This document shows, piece after piece, positions 36,459 through 45,354 of a stretch of 64,000 nt of DNA. The position numbers and the translations under genes were made by a program. Below the pieces are notes generated by a model. That model was not told the DNA's origin, ran no database searches, and saw only the letters and a program-made list of their open reading frames with translations. The DNA is from Pseudomonadota bacterium (GTDB lineage: Bacteria > Desulfobacterota > Binatia > UBA9968), in the NCBI GenBank assembly GCA_021324155.1, contig JAJPJQ010000019.1, forward strand, positions 22,288 to 86,287, in the 5' to 3' direction. Positions within the stretch are counted from its first letter, which is position 1. Every line of letters starts with the position of its first letter.

Positions 36459-38204
36459 CTATCTGTACTGCGTGATCGTATCGACCAGCGCGGGCTTGTT
36501 CTCTTTCTTGATGTACTCGATGGCGCGCTTGAGCGCCGGCCCGACTTTATCGCCGTCTGTGATCGGTCCCTCGCCGTAGCAGCCCATGCCCTTGGCGATC
36601 GTCGCAAAGTCCGGCGCCGGCTTGTCGATTTCCATGCCCAGATAGGCGAGCTTCTCGTCGGTGCCGCGCTGCTCCGCCATGCGAATTTGGTGCTCCCAGT
36701 CGTTGTAGTACGCGCGGTTGTTGTACATGACGACGAGCATCGGGATCTGATCGTGCGCGCCGATCCAGAGCGTTCCCGGATCGAACATCAAATCGCCGTC
36801 GGGCTGGATGTCGACCACGAGGCGGCCGGTGCCGCGATGCGCGAGCGCGACGCCCGTCGACATGCCGATCTGCGTCGATGTGCCGAGCGATTTTCCGGGA
36901 TGGCGGTAGGCTTTGTCGAAATCCCATAGACCGAGCGCCCAGTCTTCCAGTGTGTTCGCGGTCAACACCCAGTCCTCGCCCTTGATCGCCTCGCCGATCT
37001 CGTGCGCGAGCCGCGGCAGCGAGATCGGCTCGCCTTTCCACTGCTTCTTCACTTCCTCGCGCCAGCCGGCACGGAGCGCTTCGTGCGTCTTCTTGTGCTC
37101 GGCAAAACGCGCGCGAATCTCTTCCTGCTTCTTGCCGTTCTTGCCGAGCGCCTCCTCGCACATGAGCGTGAGCTGCGGAATCGCGACCAGCGTGTCGGCG
37201 GCGATGTGGACGTCGATCTCCTGAAGCTGCATGAAGTCCTGCGACCACTTGCTGATGTTGATGTCGGCGAGCCCGATATCGATTATTTTGCAATTCTTCT
37301 GCGTGATGTACACGGTCTTGCGCGTTGTGCGGTCGAGCTTGACGAGCGGCCCGTAGAGATCGCGCACGTCGAGCGAGAGGATCACGTCAGCTTTCTGGAT
37401 CATGTCGGAGTCGGTCAGGTTGAGCGGATGGTTGGTGGGGAAATTCAGGCGATGGCCGAAGTCCATCACCGGGATCGCGAGCAACTCGGCGAGTTTCACG
37501 AGATTATAGAACGATTCCTGGTTTCTGCCCGAATAGTCGGTGAGAATCACTGGATTTTTCGCCTGCACGAGCATCTCAGCGGCTTGCGCCAGCGCCTTCA
37601 AGTCGCCCTGAAGCGGCGACGGCGGCATCAGACGCGCGACGTTCGGAACCGGCACATCGGCGAGCAGCCTGTCCTCCTGGATACCCGCATCCCAGCAGAG
37701 GTAAACCGGGCCTTTCGGCTCGGTCATCATGACGCGGTAGGCGCGCGCAAAGGCCTCAGGAATGCTCGCGGCATTGTATGGCTGGTCGTCGAACTTGACG
37801 TAATCGCGGATGGCGTTGCCTTGAATGTTTGCCGTGTGCGTCCAGTCGATGTACGGCCGGCGCCGCGTGTAGTCCATCGGTCCGGTCGCGCCCATGATGA
37901 ACACCGGCACGCGGTCGATATAGGCGTAAAAGATCGCCATGCAAGAGTGCAGCAGGCCAACGACGTCGTGGACGATCGCGGCCATCGGCTTGCCGGTCGC
38001 CTTGGCGTAGCCGTGGGCTATCTGGATCGCCGTTTCCTCGTGCGTGCAGGTTATGATCGGCGCTTCGTTCTTACCGTAGTTGACCAGCGAGTCGTGAAGT
38101 CCCCGGTACGTCGCGCCGGGGTTTAGGCTGACGTAGGGAATTTTGTACGCCCGCATCATGTCGACGATCACGTCCGAACCGTATTTCTCGTAAGCCATTG
38201 ACAT
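36459..38204 (-). CDS. Thiamine diphosphate-dependent enzyme (acetolactate synthase-like fold)
   Basis: A 581-residue three-domain TPP enzyme. N-terminal Pyr domain has the catalytic Glu in CTHEETAIQIAHGYAKATGK, the central domain a degenerate Rossmann fold, and the C-terminal PP domain a Mg/TPP motif PDGDLMFDPGTLW...NN (first Gly replaced by Pro). It is a 2-oxoacid decarboxylase or lyase relative; the substrate is not clear. It is divergent from the DUF465-ilvB operon and is probably not the acetolactate synthase used for branched-chain synthesis, which lies next door. Confidence 0.88.
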   Translation of the reverse strand: MSMAYEKYGSDVIVDMMRAYKIPYVSLNPGATYRGLHDSLVNYGKNEAPIITCTHEETAIQIAHGYAKATGKPMAAIVHDVVGLLHSCMAIFYAYIDRVPVFIMGATGPMDYTRRRPYIDWTHTANIQGNAIRDYVKFDDQPYNAASIPEAFARAYRVMMTEPKGPVYLCWDAGIQEDRLLADVPVPNVARLMPPSPLQGDLKALAQAAEMLVQAKNPVILTDYSGRNQESFYNLVKLAELLAIPVMDFGHRLNFPTNHPLNLTDSDMIQKADVILSLDVRDLYGPLVKLDRTTRKTVYITQKNCKIIDIGLADINISKWSQDFMQLQEIDVHIAADTLVAIPQLTLMCEEALGKNGKKQEEIRARFAEHKKTHEALRAGWREEVKKQWKGEPISLPRLAHEIGEAIKGEDWVLTANTLEDWALGLWDFDKAYRHPGKSLGTSTQIGMSTGVALAHRGTGRLVVDIQPDGDLMFDPGTLWIGAHDQIPMLVVMYNNRAYYNDWEHQIRMAEQRGTDEKLAYLGMEIDKPAPDFATIAKGMGCYGEGPITDGDKVGPALKRAIEYIKKENKPALVDTITQYR

Positions 38205-38316
38205 CTCCTAACCGTGCGAAAAGTGTCCTGAAAAGGCATCTATATCGGGCTTCCTTAGCGCGCGCAAGGCTGCAATCGGCGCGGCGCGAAGATCGGCGCG
38301 TAAAAAACGCCTTGCG

Positions 38317-38345
38317 TTGACAAAAACGGTGTCGTACGTTAGAAA
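38317..38345 (+). promoter_or_regulatory. Promoter-like sequence before the ilv operon
   Basis: TTGACA at 38317-38322 and TAGAAA at 38340-38345, spacing 17 bp, 42 bp upstream of the DUF465 gene. -35 is perfect, -10 weak (3 of 6). I see no T-box or leader-peptide attenuator ahead of ilvB. Confidence 0.45.
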
Positions 38346-38387
38346 TGGATTCCAAATAAGAACCAATTATAAAAGGAGGGCTTCCGC

Positions 38388-38636
38388 ATGGAGAGAAGAG
38401 AGGAAGAGTTCATCGTCTCTCTGCTGGACAAAGACCCTGAACTCCGCAGGTACTACGAGGAGCATCAGGATCTCGAGAAGCAACTGGAAACATTCCAGCA
38501 CAAACCTCACTTGAGTTCTTACGAAGAAGTCGAAAAGAAAAGACTGCAAAAATTGAAACTAGCGGGCAAAGACAAAATCATGGAGATTATTGAAAGCTAC
38601 CGCCACGGCGGCCGAGGTCTCCAGCGCGACTCCTAA
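38388..38636 (+). CDS. YdcH/DUF465 family small protein
   Basis: An 82-residue, highly charged coiled-coil protein. The pattern RRYYEEHQDLEKQLETF, then HLSSYEEVEKKRLQKLKL and AGKDKIMEII, matches DUF465 (YdcH), a short helical family of unknown role. Strong AGGAGG ribosome site. It ends 9 bp before ilvB, so it probably leads the operon. Confidence 0.88.
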   Translation: MERREEEFIVSLLDKDPELRRYYEEHQDLEKQLETFQHKPHLSSYEEVEKKRLQKLKLAGKDKIMEIIESYRHGGRGLQRDS

Positions 38637-38645
38637 GGGGTGTTC

Positions 38646-40418
38646 ATGAAAAAGAGCGGCGCGGAAATATTCGTCGAATCACTGAAGCAAGAGGGCGTGG
38701 ATGTGCTTTTCGGCATCCCGGGCGGAGTTGTCCTCAAGCTTTTCGACGTATTGCACCAGCAGAAAGACGTCGAGGTGATTCTGACGCGCCACGAGCAGGG
38801 CGCCGCGCACATGGCCGAGGGCTACGCGAAAGCGACCGGTCGCGCGGGCGTTTGCCTCGTGACCTCGGGCCCCGGCATGACCAACATCGTCACGGGCCTC
38901 GCAGATGCGTATATGGATTCCGTGCCGATGGTCGCATTCACAGGCCAGGTCTCGACGAGCCTTATCGGCAACGACGCCTTCCAGGAAGCCGACAACGTCG
39001 GCATCAGTCGGCCGTGCACCAAACATAACGTGCTTGTGAAGGATGTGAACGATCTCGCGCGCACCATCAAAGAGGCGTTTTACATCGCCAACACCGGCCG
39101 TCCGGGTCCGGTGCTGGTGGATATTCCGAAAGACATCACGACCGACAAGGCCGAATTTAAATATCCCGACAAGGTGAGTCTGCGCGGTTACAACCCGACT
39201 TACGAAGGCAACAAGTACCAAATCAAACAGGCCGCCGAAGAGATCATGAAGGCGAAAAAGCCCGTGATCTACGTCGGCGGCGGCGCGCTGTTTTCCGATG
39301 CGGCGGACGAGATTCTCGAGATGGCCGAGCTCACGCAGATCCCCGTGACGATGACGCTCATGGGTCTCGGCAGCTTCCCGGGGACGCATCCGCTATCGAT
39401 GGGCATGCTCGGCATGCACGGCTCGTACTGGAGCAACATGGCGATGCATCACGCCGACCTGCTGATCGCGGTTGGCGCGCGCTTCGACGACCGCGTGACC
39501 GGCAAGCTCGCGGACTTCAGCCCGGTCGCTCGCGTGGTGCACATCGATATCGACCCGACTTCTATCAAGAAGAACGTGCATGCGCACATCCCGATCGTCG
39601 GCGACGTGCGCACGGTGCTGAAGCAGCTCAACATCATCCTCCGCTCGCTCGACGGCAACGTGAACGAGCGCAAACAGCAGCTGAAGCCCTGGCACAATCA
39701 GATCGAGGAATGGAAGAAGGCGCACCCGTTCAAGTACCAGCAGGACGACAAGGCGATCAAGCCGCAGTATGTCATCGAGAAGCTTTTCGAGATGACGCAC
39801 AACGAGGGCATCGTCGCTACCGACGTCGGCCAGCACCAGATGTGGGCGGCCCAGTACTTCAAAGGCAAGAAGCCGCGCACGTTCATCACCTCCGGCGGTC
39901 TCGGCACGATGGGCTTCGGGTTTCCCGCCGCGCTCGGCGCGCAGCGCGCTTACCCGGACGAGCTTGTCATGTGTATCACGAGTGAAGGCAGCTTCCAGAT
40001 GAACCTCCAGGAGCTTGCTACCGCTGTCATCTATAAGCTGCCGGTCAAGATCGTCATGCTGAACAACGGCCATCACGGCATGGTGCGCCAGTGGCAGGAC
40101 CTCTTTTATGAGGGCCGCTACGCTTCCAGTGTGCTCGGCAAGATTCCGGACTTCTTAAAGCTCGGCGAAGCTTACGGCATTCCCGGCTGGCGCGCGGAAA
40201 AGCCGGCCGACGTCGAATCCGTCATCCGCGAAGGTCTCAAATACAAGGGGCCGGCGATCATGGATTTCCAGATCTATCCATTCGAGAACTGCTATCCCAT
40301 GATCCCGGCTGGCGGCGCCCAGCACGAGATGGTGCTGGAAGATCCGCCGGACTTGAAGACCAAAGGCGGCGGCTCGAAGAAGATGGAAGCCGACGACGAG
40401 GGCGTACTGCCCGCCTGA
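38646..40418 (+). CDS. ilvB: Acetolactate synthase large subunit
   Basis: A 590-residue AHAS catalytic subunit: catalytic Glu in LTRHEQGAAHMAEGYAKATG, GIPGGVVLKLFDVL, LVTSGPGMTN, the FAD-loop region MLGMHGSYWSN, VGARFDDRVTGKL and QMWAAQYF. The TPP/Mg motif normally G-D-G-S-F reads S-E-G-S-F here (TSEGSFQMN), followed by a normal NNGHHGMVRQWQ. Condenses pyruvate (or 2-oxobutyrate) in Val/Leu/Ile synthesis. ATG at 38646 preferred over GTG 6 bp upstream. Confidence 0.95.
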   Translation: MKKSGAEIFVESLKQEGVDVLFGIPGGVVLKLFDVLHQQKDVEVILTRHEQGAAHMAEGYAKATGRAGVCLVTSGPGMTNIVTGLADAYMDSVPMVAFTGQVSTSLIGNDAFQEADNVGISRPCTKHNVLVKDVNDLARTIKEAFYIANTGRPGPVLVDIPKDITTDKAEFKYPDKVSLRGYNPTYEGNKYQIKQAAEEIMKAKKPVIYVGGGALFSDAADEILEMAELTQIPVTMTLMGLGSFPGTHPLSMGMLGMHGSYWSNMAMHHADLLIAVGARFDDRVTGKLADFSPVARVVHIDIDPTSIKKNVHAHIPIVGDVRTVLKQLNIILRSLDGNVNERKQQLKPWHNQIEEWKKAHPFKYQQDDKAIKPQYVIEKLFEMTHNEGIVATDVGQHQMWAAQYFKGKKPRTFITSGGLGTMGFGFPAALGAQRAYPDELVMCITSEGSFQMNLQELATAVIYKLPVKIVMLNNGHHGMVRQWQDLFYEGRYASSVLGKIPDFLKLGEAYGIPGWRAEKPADVESVIREGLKYKGPAIMDFQIYPFENCYPMIPAGGAQHEMVLEDPPDLKTKGGGSKKMEADDEGVLPA

Positions 40419-40427
40419 AAAAACTGA

Positions 40428-40457
40428 GCCGCGCGCCGGGGATCACCGCCGCGCGGC
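40428..40457. other. GC-rich hairpin between ilvB and ilvN
   Basis: GCCGCGC (40428-40434) can pair with GCGCGGC (40451-40457) around a 16-nt loop in the 57-bp gap. No U-tract follows, so it is not a classical terminator; it could stabilise mRNA or tune the subunit ratio. Purely inferred. Confidence 0.3.
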
Positions 40458-40475
40458 GTCACCTTCGTAAACATC

Positions 40476-40994
40476 ATGGAACACATCATCTCGATTCTGG
40501 TCGAAAACAAGTTCGGCGTGCTCGCGCGGGTCGCCGGTCTCTTCAGCGCCCGCGGCTACAACATCGAGAGCCTGTCGGTCGCGCCGACGCTCGACCCCGA
40601 GACCTCGATGATTACGATCGTTACGATCGGCGACGATAAAATCGTCGAGCAGATCATCAAGCAGCTCAATAAGGTGGTCGAGGTGCTGAAGGTGACGGAT
40701 CTGACGGAAACGAGCCATCTCGACCGCGAGACCGCGCTCATCAAGATCAATACCAATGCGAAGCCCGAGCACCGTGACGAGGCGATCCGCATCTGCGATA
40801 TCTTCCGGGCGAAGATCGTCGATTCGTCGCCGACGACCTATACGATCGAGATCACCGGAGATGTCGAGAAGGTCGAGGCGCTGATCAACCTGTTGAAGCC
40901 GCTCGGCATCAAGGAATTGATCCGCACCGGCCGCATCGCGATTTCACGTGAAGTCGCCAAAGTCGCCAGCCGGCCCCAAGCCGTAAAAGCCTAA
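40476..40994 (+). CDS. ilvN: Acetolactate synthase small subunit
   Basis: A 172-residue regulatory subunit: N-terminal ACT domain with the ISILVENKFGVLARVAGLFS signature and RGYNIESLSV, linked to a C-terminal regulatory domain (RDEAIRICDIFRAKIVDSSP, GDVEKVEALINLLKPLG). It activates IlvB and confers valine feedback inhibition. Confidence 0.96.
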   Translation: MEHIISILVENKFGVLARVAGLFSARGYNIESLSVAPTLDPETSMITIVTIGDDKIVEQIIKQLNKVVEVLKVTDLTETSHLDRETALIKINTNAKPEHRDEAIRICDIFRAKIVDSSPTTYTIEITGDVEKVEALINLLKPLGIKELIRTGRIAISREVAKVASRPQAVKA

Positions 40995-41016
40995 GCGCCA
41001 TTAGCAGAACCTCGGT

Positions 41017-41046
41017 TTGACTTGGCCTTCGGGCCGAAGCTATCCT
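41017..41046 (+). promoter_or_regulatory. Sigma-70-type promoter before ilvC
   Basis: TTGACT (41017-41022) and TATCCT (41041-41046), 18 bp apart, 22 bp upstream of the ilvC ATG. The spacer contains a GGCC-TTCG-GGCC hairpin (UUCG loop on RNA), which could instead be a small RNA hairpin on ilvBN read-through. Confidence 0.5.
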
Positions 41047-41067
41047 ACTTAATCTGGAGGAACGCCA

Positions 41068-42084
41068 ATGCAAGTCTATTATGACCGCGACGCGGATCTG
41101 AACCATTTGAGAGGCAAAAAAGTCGCTGTGCTGGGCTACGGCAGCCAGGGGCACGCGCACGCGCTCAACCTCAAAGACTCCGGCATCGAAGTGGGGGTCG
41201 GCTTGCGCAAGGGCAGCACGTCGTGGCCCAAAGCGGAGAGAGCCGGGCTCAAGGTCATGGATACCGCCGAGGCGGCGAAATGGGGCGACATCGTCATGGT
41301 ATTGCTTCCCGACGAGCTTCAGGGCGAGGCGTATGAGAAAGAGATCAAGCCGGGTCTGAAAGACGGCAATTATCTCGCCTTCGGTCACGGCTTCAACATC
41401 CATTTCAAGAAAGTCGTGCCCCCGAAGGGCGTCAATGTCTTCATGGTCGCGCCGAAAGGTCCCGGCCATCTCGTGCGCAGCGAATTCGAGAAAGGGCGGG
41501 GCGTGCCGTGTCTCCTCGCGGTCCATCAGGATCCGTCGGGCGACACGACCAAAGTCGGGCTCGCGTATGCGAGCGCGCTCGGCGGCGCCCGCGCCGCGGT
41601 GATCGAGACGACGTTCAAAGACGAGACGGAGACCGACCTTTTCGGCGAACAGTCGGTGCTTTGCGGTGGCCTCTGCGAGCTGATCGAAGCGGGCTACGAG
41701 ACGCTCGTCGCCGCCGGCTATCCTCCTGAAATGGCGTACTTCGAATGCTGCCACGAGGTGAAGCTGATCGTCGATCTTATCTACGAAGGCGGTCTTGCCA
41801 ACATGCGCTACTCGATAAGCAACACCGCCGAGTACGGCGACCTCACGCGAGGCAAGAAAGTCATCGGTCCCGAAGTCCGTCAGGCGATGAAGAAAATCCT
41901 CTCCGACATCCAGTCGGGGAAATTCGCGGACGAATGGATCGGCGAATGCAAAGCCGGCCAGCCGCATTTCAAGGAGCTGCGCAAAGAGGCCGCCAATCAT
42001 CCGATCGAACAAGTCGGCGCGAAGCTGCGGTCGATGATGCCGTGGCTTGCGCAAAACCGCTTGGTCGACAAATCCAGGAACTAA
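41068..42084 (+). CDS. ilvC: Ketol-acid reductoisomerase, class I
   Basis: A 338-residue enzyme of class I length. N-terminal Rossmann domain: [24 protein letters not shown], and [10 protein letters not shown]-terminal knotted domain with Mg ligands in [19 protein letters not shown] and [15 protein letters not shown]. Converts acetolactate to dihydroxyisovalerate with NADPH and Mg. ATG follows TGGAGGAACGCC. Confidence 0.98.
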   Translation: MQVYYDRDADLNHLRGKKVAVLGYGSQGHAHALNLKDSGIEVGVGLRKGSTSWPKAERAGLKVMDTAEAAKWGDIVMVLLPDELQGEAYEKEIKPGLKDGNYLAFGHGFNIHFKKVVPPKGVNVFMVAPKGPGHLVRSEFEKGRGVPCLLAVHQDPSGDTTKVGLAYASALGGARAAVIETTFKDETETDLFGEQSVLCGGLCELIEAGYETLVAAGYPPEMAYFECCHEVKLIVDLIYEGGLANMRYSISNTAEYGDLTRGKKVIGPEVRQAMKKILSDIQSGKFADEWIGECKAGQPHFKELRKEAANHPIEQVGAKLRSMMPWLAQNRLVDKSRN

Positions 42085-42090
42085 AGCGGT

Positions 42091-42169
42091 CAGCTTTCAG
42101 CGATCAGCAATCAGCCAGGATTTAAGATCCTAGTCTTAGCTGAACGCTGGCTGCTGAACGCTGATAGCT
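42091..42169. repeat. Heptamer-phased inverted repeat, element 6
   Basis: Left arm: CAGCTTT, CAGCGAT, CAGCAAT, CAGCC (42091-42116). Right arm: GCTGAAC, GCTGGCT, GCTGAAC, GCTGATA, GCT (42139-42169). Arms pair well across a short spacer. The right arm runs straight into the psd ATG at 42170, leaving no Shine-Dalgarno. Confidence 0.85.
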
Positions 42170-42793
42170 ATGCGTATCGCCAAAGAAGGCTATCCGATCA
42201 TCGCCATCCCGGCGCTTCTGGTCGTCATCGCGCTGCTCCTCGGTTGGAAGTTTGCGGCGGCCGTGTTCGCGATAGTGACGCTCGCCGTCACGGCATTTTT
42301 TCGCGATCCCGAGCGGATATCGCCGCTTGGGAACGACCTGATCCTGGCGCCCGCTGACGGCAAAGTCGTGGAGATCAGCCCGGTCGAGAACGGAGGGGAT
42401 AACTGTACGCGCGTCAGCATCTTCATGTCGCCGCTTGACGTGCACGTCAACCGCGCGCCCGTGTCCGGGACGGTCCAAAAAGTCGAATACCAAAAAGGCT
42501 GCTTTTTGCCGGCTTATAAGGAAGACTGCTCCGAAAATAATGAGCGGAATGCGCTCACGCTAATCGGCGCCGACGGCCGGCCTTTGAAACTGGTTCAAAT
42601 CGCCGGAATCATGGCGCGCCGAATCATATGTCGGGTAAAGCCCGGGGATGCCTTGGAAGCCGGGGAAAGATTCGGTATAATTATGTTTGGCTCTCGAGTC
42701 GACGTCTACATTCCATCCGGCGCCGAGATTGTCGTCGGTAAAGGCCGGCATGTGACAGGTGGAGAGAGCGTCTTAGCGCGGAAAAGCCTATGA
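42170..42793 (+). CDS. psd: Phosphatidylserine decarboxylase (short PSD-A type)
   Basis: A 207-residue pyruvoyl-dependent enzyme, shorter than the E. coli form. Two N-terminal membrane segments (about 9-42), ILAPADGKVVEISPVE, MSPLDVHVNRAPVSG, and the self-cleavage site G-S in MFGSRVDVYIP, where Ser becomes the pyruvoyl group. Makes phosphatidylethanolamine from phosphatidylserine, the product of PssA next door. The end overlaps the pssA start by 4 bp. Confidence 0.95.
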   Translation: MRIAKEGYPIIAIPALLVVIALLLGWKFAAAVFAIVTLAVTAFFRDPERISPLGNDLILAPADGKVVEISPVENGGDNCTRVSIFMSPLDVHVNRAPVSGTVQKVEYQKGCFLPAYKEDCSENNERNALTLIGADGRPLKLVQIAGIMARRIICRVKPGDALEAGERFGIIMFGSRVDVYIPSGAEIVVGKGRHVTGGESVLARKSL

Positions 42794-43665
42794 ACGAAGC
42801 GAACGATCCGCATAATTTCGGTCTGGAAGACGACCGGCTAATGCGTCCGAAGGTACGGCTTCTGCCGCGAAGGGCGAGGCCGCGCATGCCGCTCAAGCAG
42901 CGCGTCCACCAGCGCAAAGCGCAGCTTAAGCGAGGCGTTTATATCATCCCGAGTCTCTTTACGACCGGTAACCTCATCTGCGGTTTCTTCTCGCTCATTT
43001 CGACCTTCAACGGCGAATACTTTCAAGCCGCTCTTTTCATCATTTTTGCCAATATCTTGGACGGTCTTGACGGCCTGGTAGCGCGGGTTACCAAGACTAC
43101 GAGCCAGTTCGGCGTCGAGCTCGACTCCCTCGCGGATCTCGTATCATTCGGTATCGCGCCGGCGGTTCTCGTCTATTATTGGGCGCTCGTGCCCTGGGGC
43201 ACCTGGGGCTGGCTCGCGGCGTGCCTCTATGCCGTCTGCGGCGCGCTCAGACTCGCGCGCTTCAACGTGCAGGTGAAGAACGTCGAAAAAAGCCACTTCG
43301 TCGGGCTGCCGATTCCCGCCGCGGCGGAGATGATCGTCGCGACGATCGTCATGTATTATTTTCTCGGCGGCGAAGGCGCCGCGCACAAGCAGATCATTCT
43401 GCTGCTCGTTATCTACGCGCTCGGCGCGCTTATGGTAAGCAACATTCGCTACTTCAGCTTCAAGCAGTTCGCGCTCAAGAGAAAATATCCGGACTGGTTG
43501 CTGCTGTCCGCCATTCTATTTATTATCGTCTGCATCGCAGCGCCGCAGATCATGTTTTTTTCGAGTTTTCTCTTGTATACTCTCTCCGGCCCTCTCTTGT
43601 GGCTCCTAACGTACTATAAACGGCGACGGGAGAAGAGAGGGGAACCGCTGGCAGCATTGCCCTAG
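42790..43665 (+). CDS. pssA: CDP-diacylglycerol-serine O-phosphatidyltransferase
   Basis: A 291-residue membrane protein with a basic N-terminal extension (about 1-48) and several membrane segments. The CDP-alcohol phosphatidyltransferase signature is complete: DGLDGLVARVTKTTSQFG then ELDSLAD (D-G-x2-A-R-x8-G-x3-D-x3-D). Makes phosphatidylserine for Psd. The psd-pssA pair between ilvC and leuA is a known arrangement in Geobacter-like bacteria. Confidence 0.95.
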   Translation: MNEANDPHNFGLEDDRLMRPKVRLLPRRARPRMPLKQRVHQRKAQLKRGVYIIPSLFTTGNLICGFFSLISTFNGEYFQAALFIIFANILDGLDGLVARVTKTTSQFGVELDSLADLVSFGIAPAVLVYYWALVPWGTWGWLAACLYAVCGALRLARFNVQVKNVEKSHFVGLPIPAAAEMIVATIVMYYFLGGEGAAHKQIILLLVIYALGALMVSNIRYFSFKQFALKRKYPDWLLLSAILFIIVCIAAPQIMFFSSFLLYTLSGPLLWLLTYYKRRREKRGEPLAALP

Positions 43666-43689
43666 TTCCCTTCTCCAGGATTGAATCCA

Positions 43690-43724
43690 AGCTCCCGTGG
43701 GCAGCCGAGCCGCGGGAGCTTTTT
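43690..43724 (+). terminator. Rho-independent terminator between pssA and leuA
   Basis: AGCTCCCG (43690-43697) pairs with CGGGAGCT (43713-43720), followed by T-rich TTTTA. It lies 24 bp after pssA and 23 bp before the leuA ATG. It may end the ilv-psd-pss transcript or act as a leuA attenuator; no leucine-rich leader peptide is evident. Confidence 0.75.
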
Positions 43725-43746
43725 ACGTTTATTAAAGGAGCGAGCC

Positions 43747-45300
43747 ATGGACAACGGAATAGTACAGATTTTCGATACGACGCTGAGGGACGGCGAGCAG
43801 TCGCCGGGCGCGAGCATGAACGCGGGCGAGAAACTCGTGATCGCGAGACAGCTGGAGAAACTGGGAGTCGATGTGATCGAGGCAGGCTTCGCGGCCTCGT
43901 CGGAGGGCGACTTCGAATCCGTCGAGCGCATTGCGCAGGAGGTCGAGAGGCCGATCGTGTTAAGCCTCGCGCGCGCGCAGGAAGGCGACATCAAGCGGGC
44001 GCTCAAGGCGGTCGAGAAGGCGAAGCATCCCGGTATTCACATTTTCATTGCGACCTCGGACATTCACCTCAAGCACAAGCTGCGCATGTCGCGCGACGAG
44101 GTCCTCGACGCCGCCGTCGCGGCCGTGAGCTTCGCCAAGAAATACATCGACTATATCGAGTTTTCCGCCGAGGACGCCTCGCGCAGCGAGAAGGAATTCC
44201 TCGCGCAGGTTTTCGGCGAGGTCATCCGCGCCGGGGCGAAAACGCTGAACGTGCCCGACACGACCGGCTACGCGATTCCGTCGGAGTTCGGCGCGCTCGT
44301 TAAATATCTTGTCGAGCACACCGACGGCGGCGCCGCGGTCATCTGGAGCGCGCACTGCCACAACGACCTCGGACTAGCGACTGCGAATTCGCTGGCGGCG
44401 GTGGCGAACGGCGCGCGCCAGATCGAATGCACCGTCAACGGCATCGGCGAGCGGGCCGGCAACACCTCGCTCGAAGAAGTCGTGATGGCACTCAAGACCA
44501 GGAAGAACTATCTCAGTCTCGATACCCGCATCGTGACCGAGCAGATCTATCCGAGCTCGCGGCTGCTGTCGCAGATTACCGGCATTCCGATCCCGATCAA
44601 CAAGCCGATCGTCGGCGACAACGCGTTCGCGCACGAGGCCGGCATTCACCAGGACGGCGTGCTGAAGCAGAAGCAGACTTACGAGATCATGACGCCGGAG
44701 TCGATCGGCATTCCCGGCAACCGGCTCGTGCTCGGGAAGCACTCCGGGCGCCATGCGTTTGACGATCGCCTGAAGGCGCTCGGTTTCAATCTCAGCAAAG
44801 AAGACATGAACCGCGCGTTTATCCGCTTCAAGGAGCTGGCGGATAAAAAGAAGGACGTTTACGACGAGGACATCGAGGCGATCATCGCCGAGGACATCCA
44901 CCGGCTGCCGGGCAAGCCGGACCGCTTCGAGCTGCTGTATCTGAACATCAACTCGAGCTCGAACGCGATCCCGTCGGCGACGGTGAAGATGCGCGTCGAC
45001 AACCAGGAGCTGACGGATCTCGAAACCGGCGACGGCGTCGTGGACGCTTGCTACAAGGCGATCGCGAAGATCGCGGGCTCGCGCGCGCGGCTGCTGCGCT
45101 ACACCGTGAAGGCGATCACCGGCGGAGCCGATGCGCAGGGCGAGGTCTCGTGCATGCTGGAAGAGAACGGCGTGACGGTCTCGGGTCAGGGGTCGCACAC
45201 CGACATCATCATGGCGAGCGCGCTCGCGTACACCAGCGCGCTCAACAAGCTCGAGTATCGCCGGCATTATCGCCAGATGGTCGAGCGCGAGGGGCCGTAA
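43747..45300 (+). CDS. leuA: 2-isopropylmalate synthase
   Basis: A 517-residue LeuA: N-terminal TIM barrel with [16 protein letters not shown], metal ligands in [15 protein letters not shown], and [16 protein letters not shown]; then the linker with [12 protein letters not shown] and the C-terminal LeuA dimer domain (about 390-510) that binds leucine as feedback inhibitor. ATG at 43747 behind AAAGGAGCGAGCC; a reading from 43681 would cross the terminator. First step of leucine synthesis. Confidence 0.97.
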   Translation: MDNGIVQIFDTTLRDGEQSPGASMNAGEKLVIARQLEKLGVDVIEAGFAASSEGDFESVERIAQEVERPIVLSLARAQEGDIKRALKAVEKAKHPGIHIFIATSDIHLKHKLRMSRDEVLDAAVAAVSFAKKYIDYIEFSAEDASRSEKEFLAQVFGEVIRAGAKTLNVPDTTGYAIPSEFGALVKYLVEHTDGGAAVIWSAHCHNDLGLATANSLAAVANGARQIECTVNGIGERAGNTSLEEVVMALKTRKNYLSLDTRIVTEQIYPSSRLLSQITGIPIPINKPIVGDNAFAHEAGIHQDGVLKQKQTYEIMTPESIGIPGNRLVLGKHSGRHAFDDRLKALGFNLSKEDMNRAFIRFKELADKKKDVYDEDIEAIIAEDIHRLPGKPDRFELLYLNINSSSNAIPSATVKMRVDNQELTDLETGDGVVDACYKAIAKIAGSRARLLRYTVKAITGGADAQGEVSCMLEENGVTVSGQGSHTDIIMASALAYTSALNKLEYRRHYRQMVEREGP

Positions 45301-45354
45301 AAGAATTTTGCAATGTTGTGTTTTGAAAATTGAACGAGAACAGGGGAGGCGGAG

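Noticed and set aside
38205..38387. T-box or amino-acid riboswitch ahead of the ilv operon
   Set aside because: No T-box core, no specifier stem and no terminator/antiterminator pair could be drawn.
45301..45345. Half of a heptamer element before leuB (TGTTGTG, TTTTGAA, AATTGAA)
   Set aside because: Only one arm is visible and the unit match is weak, so it is not counted with the six elements.
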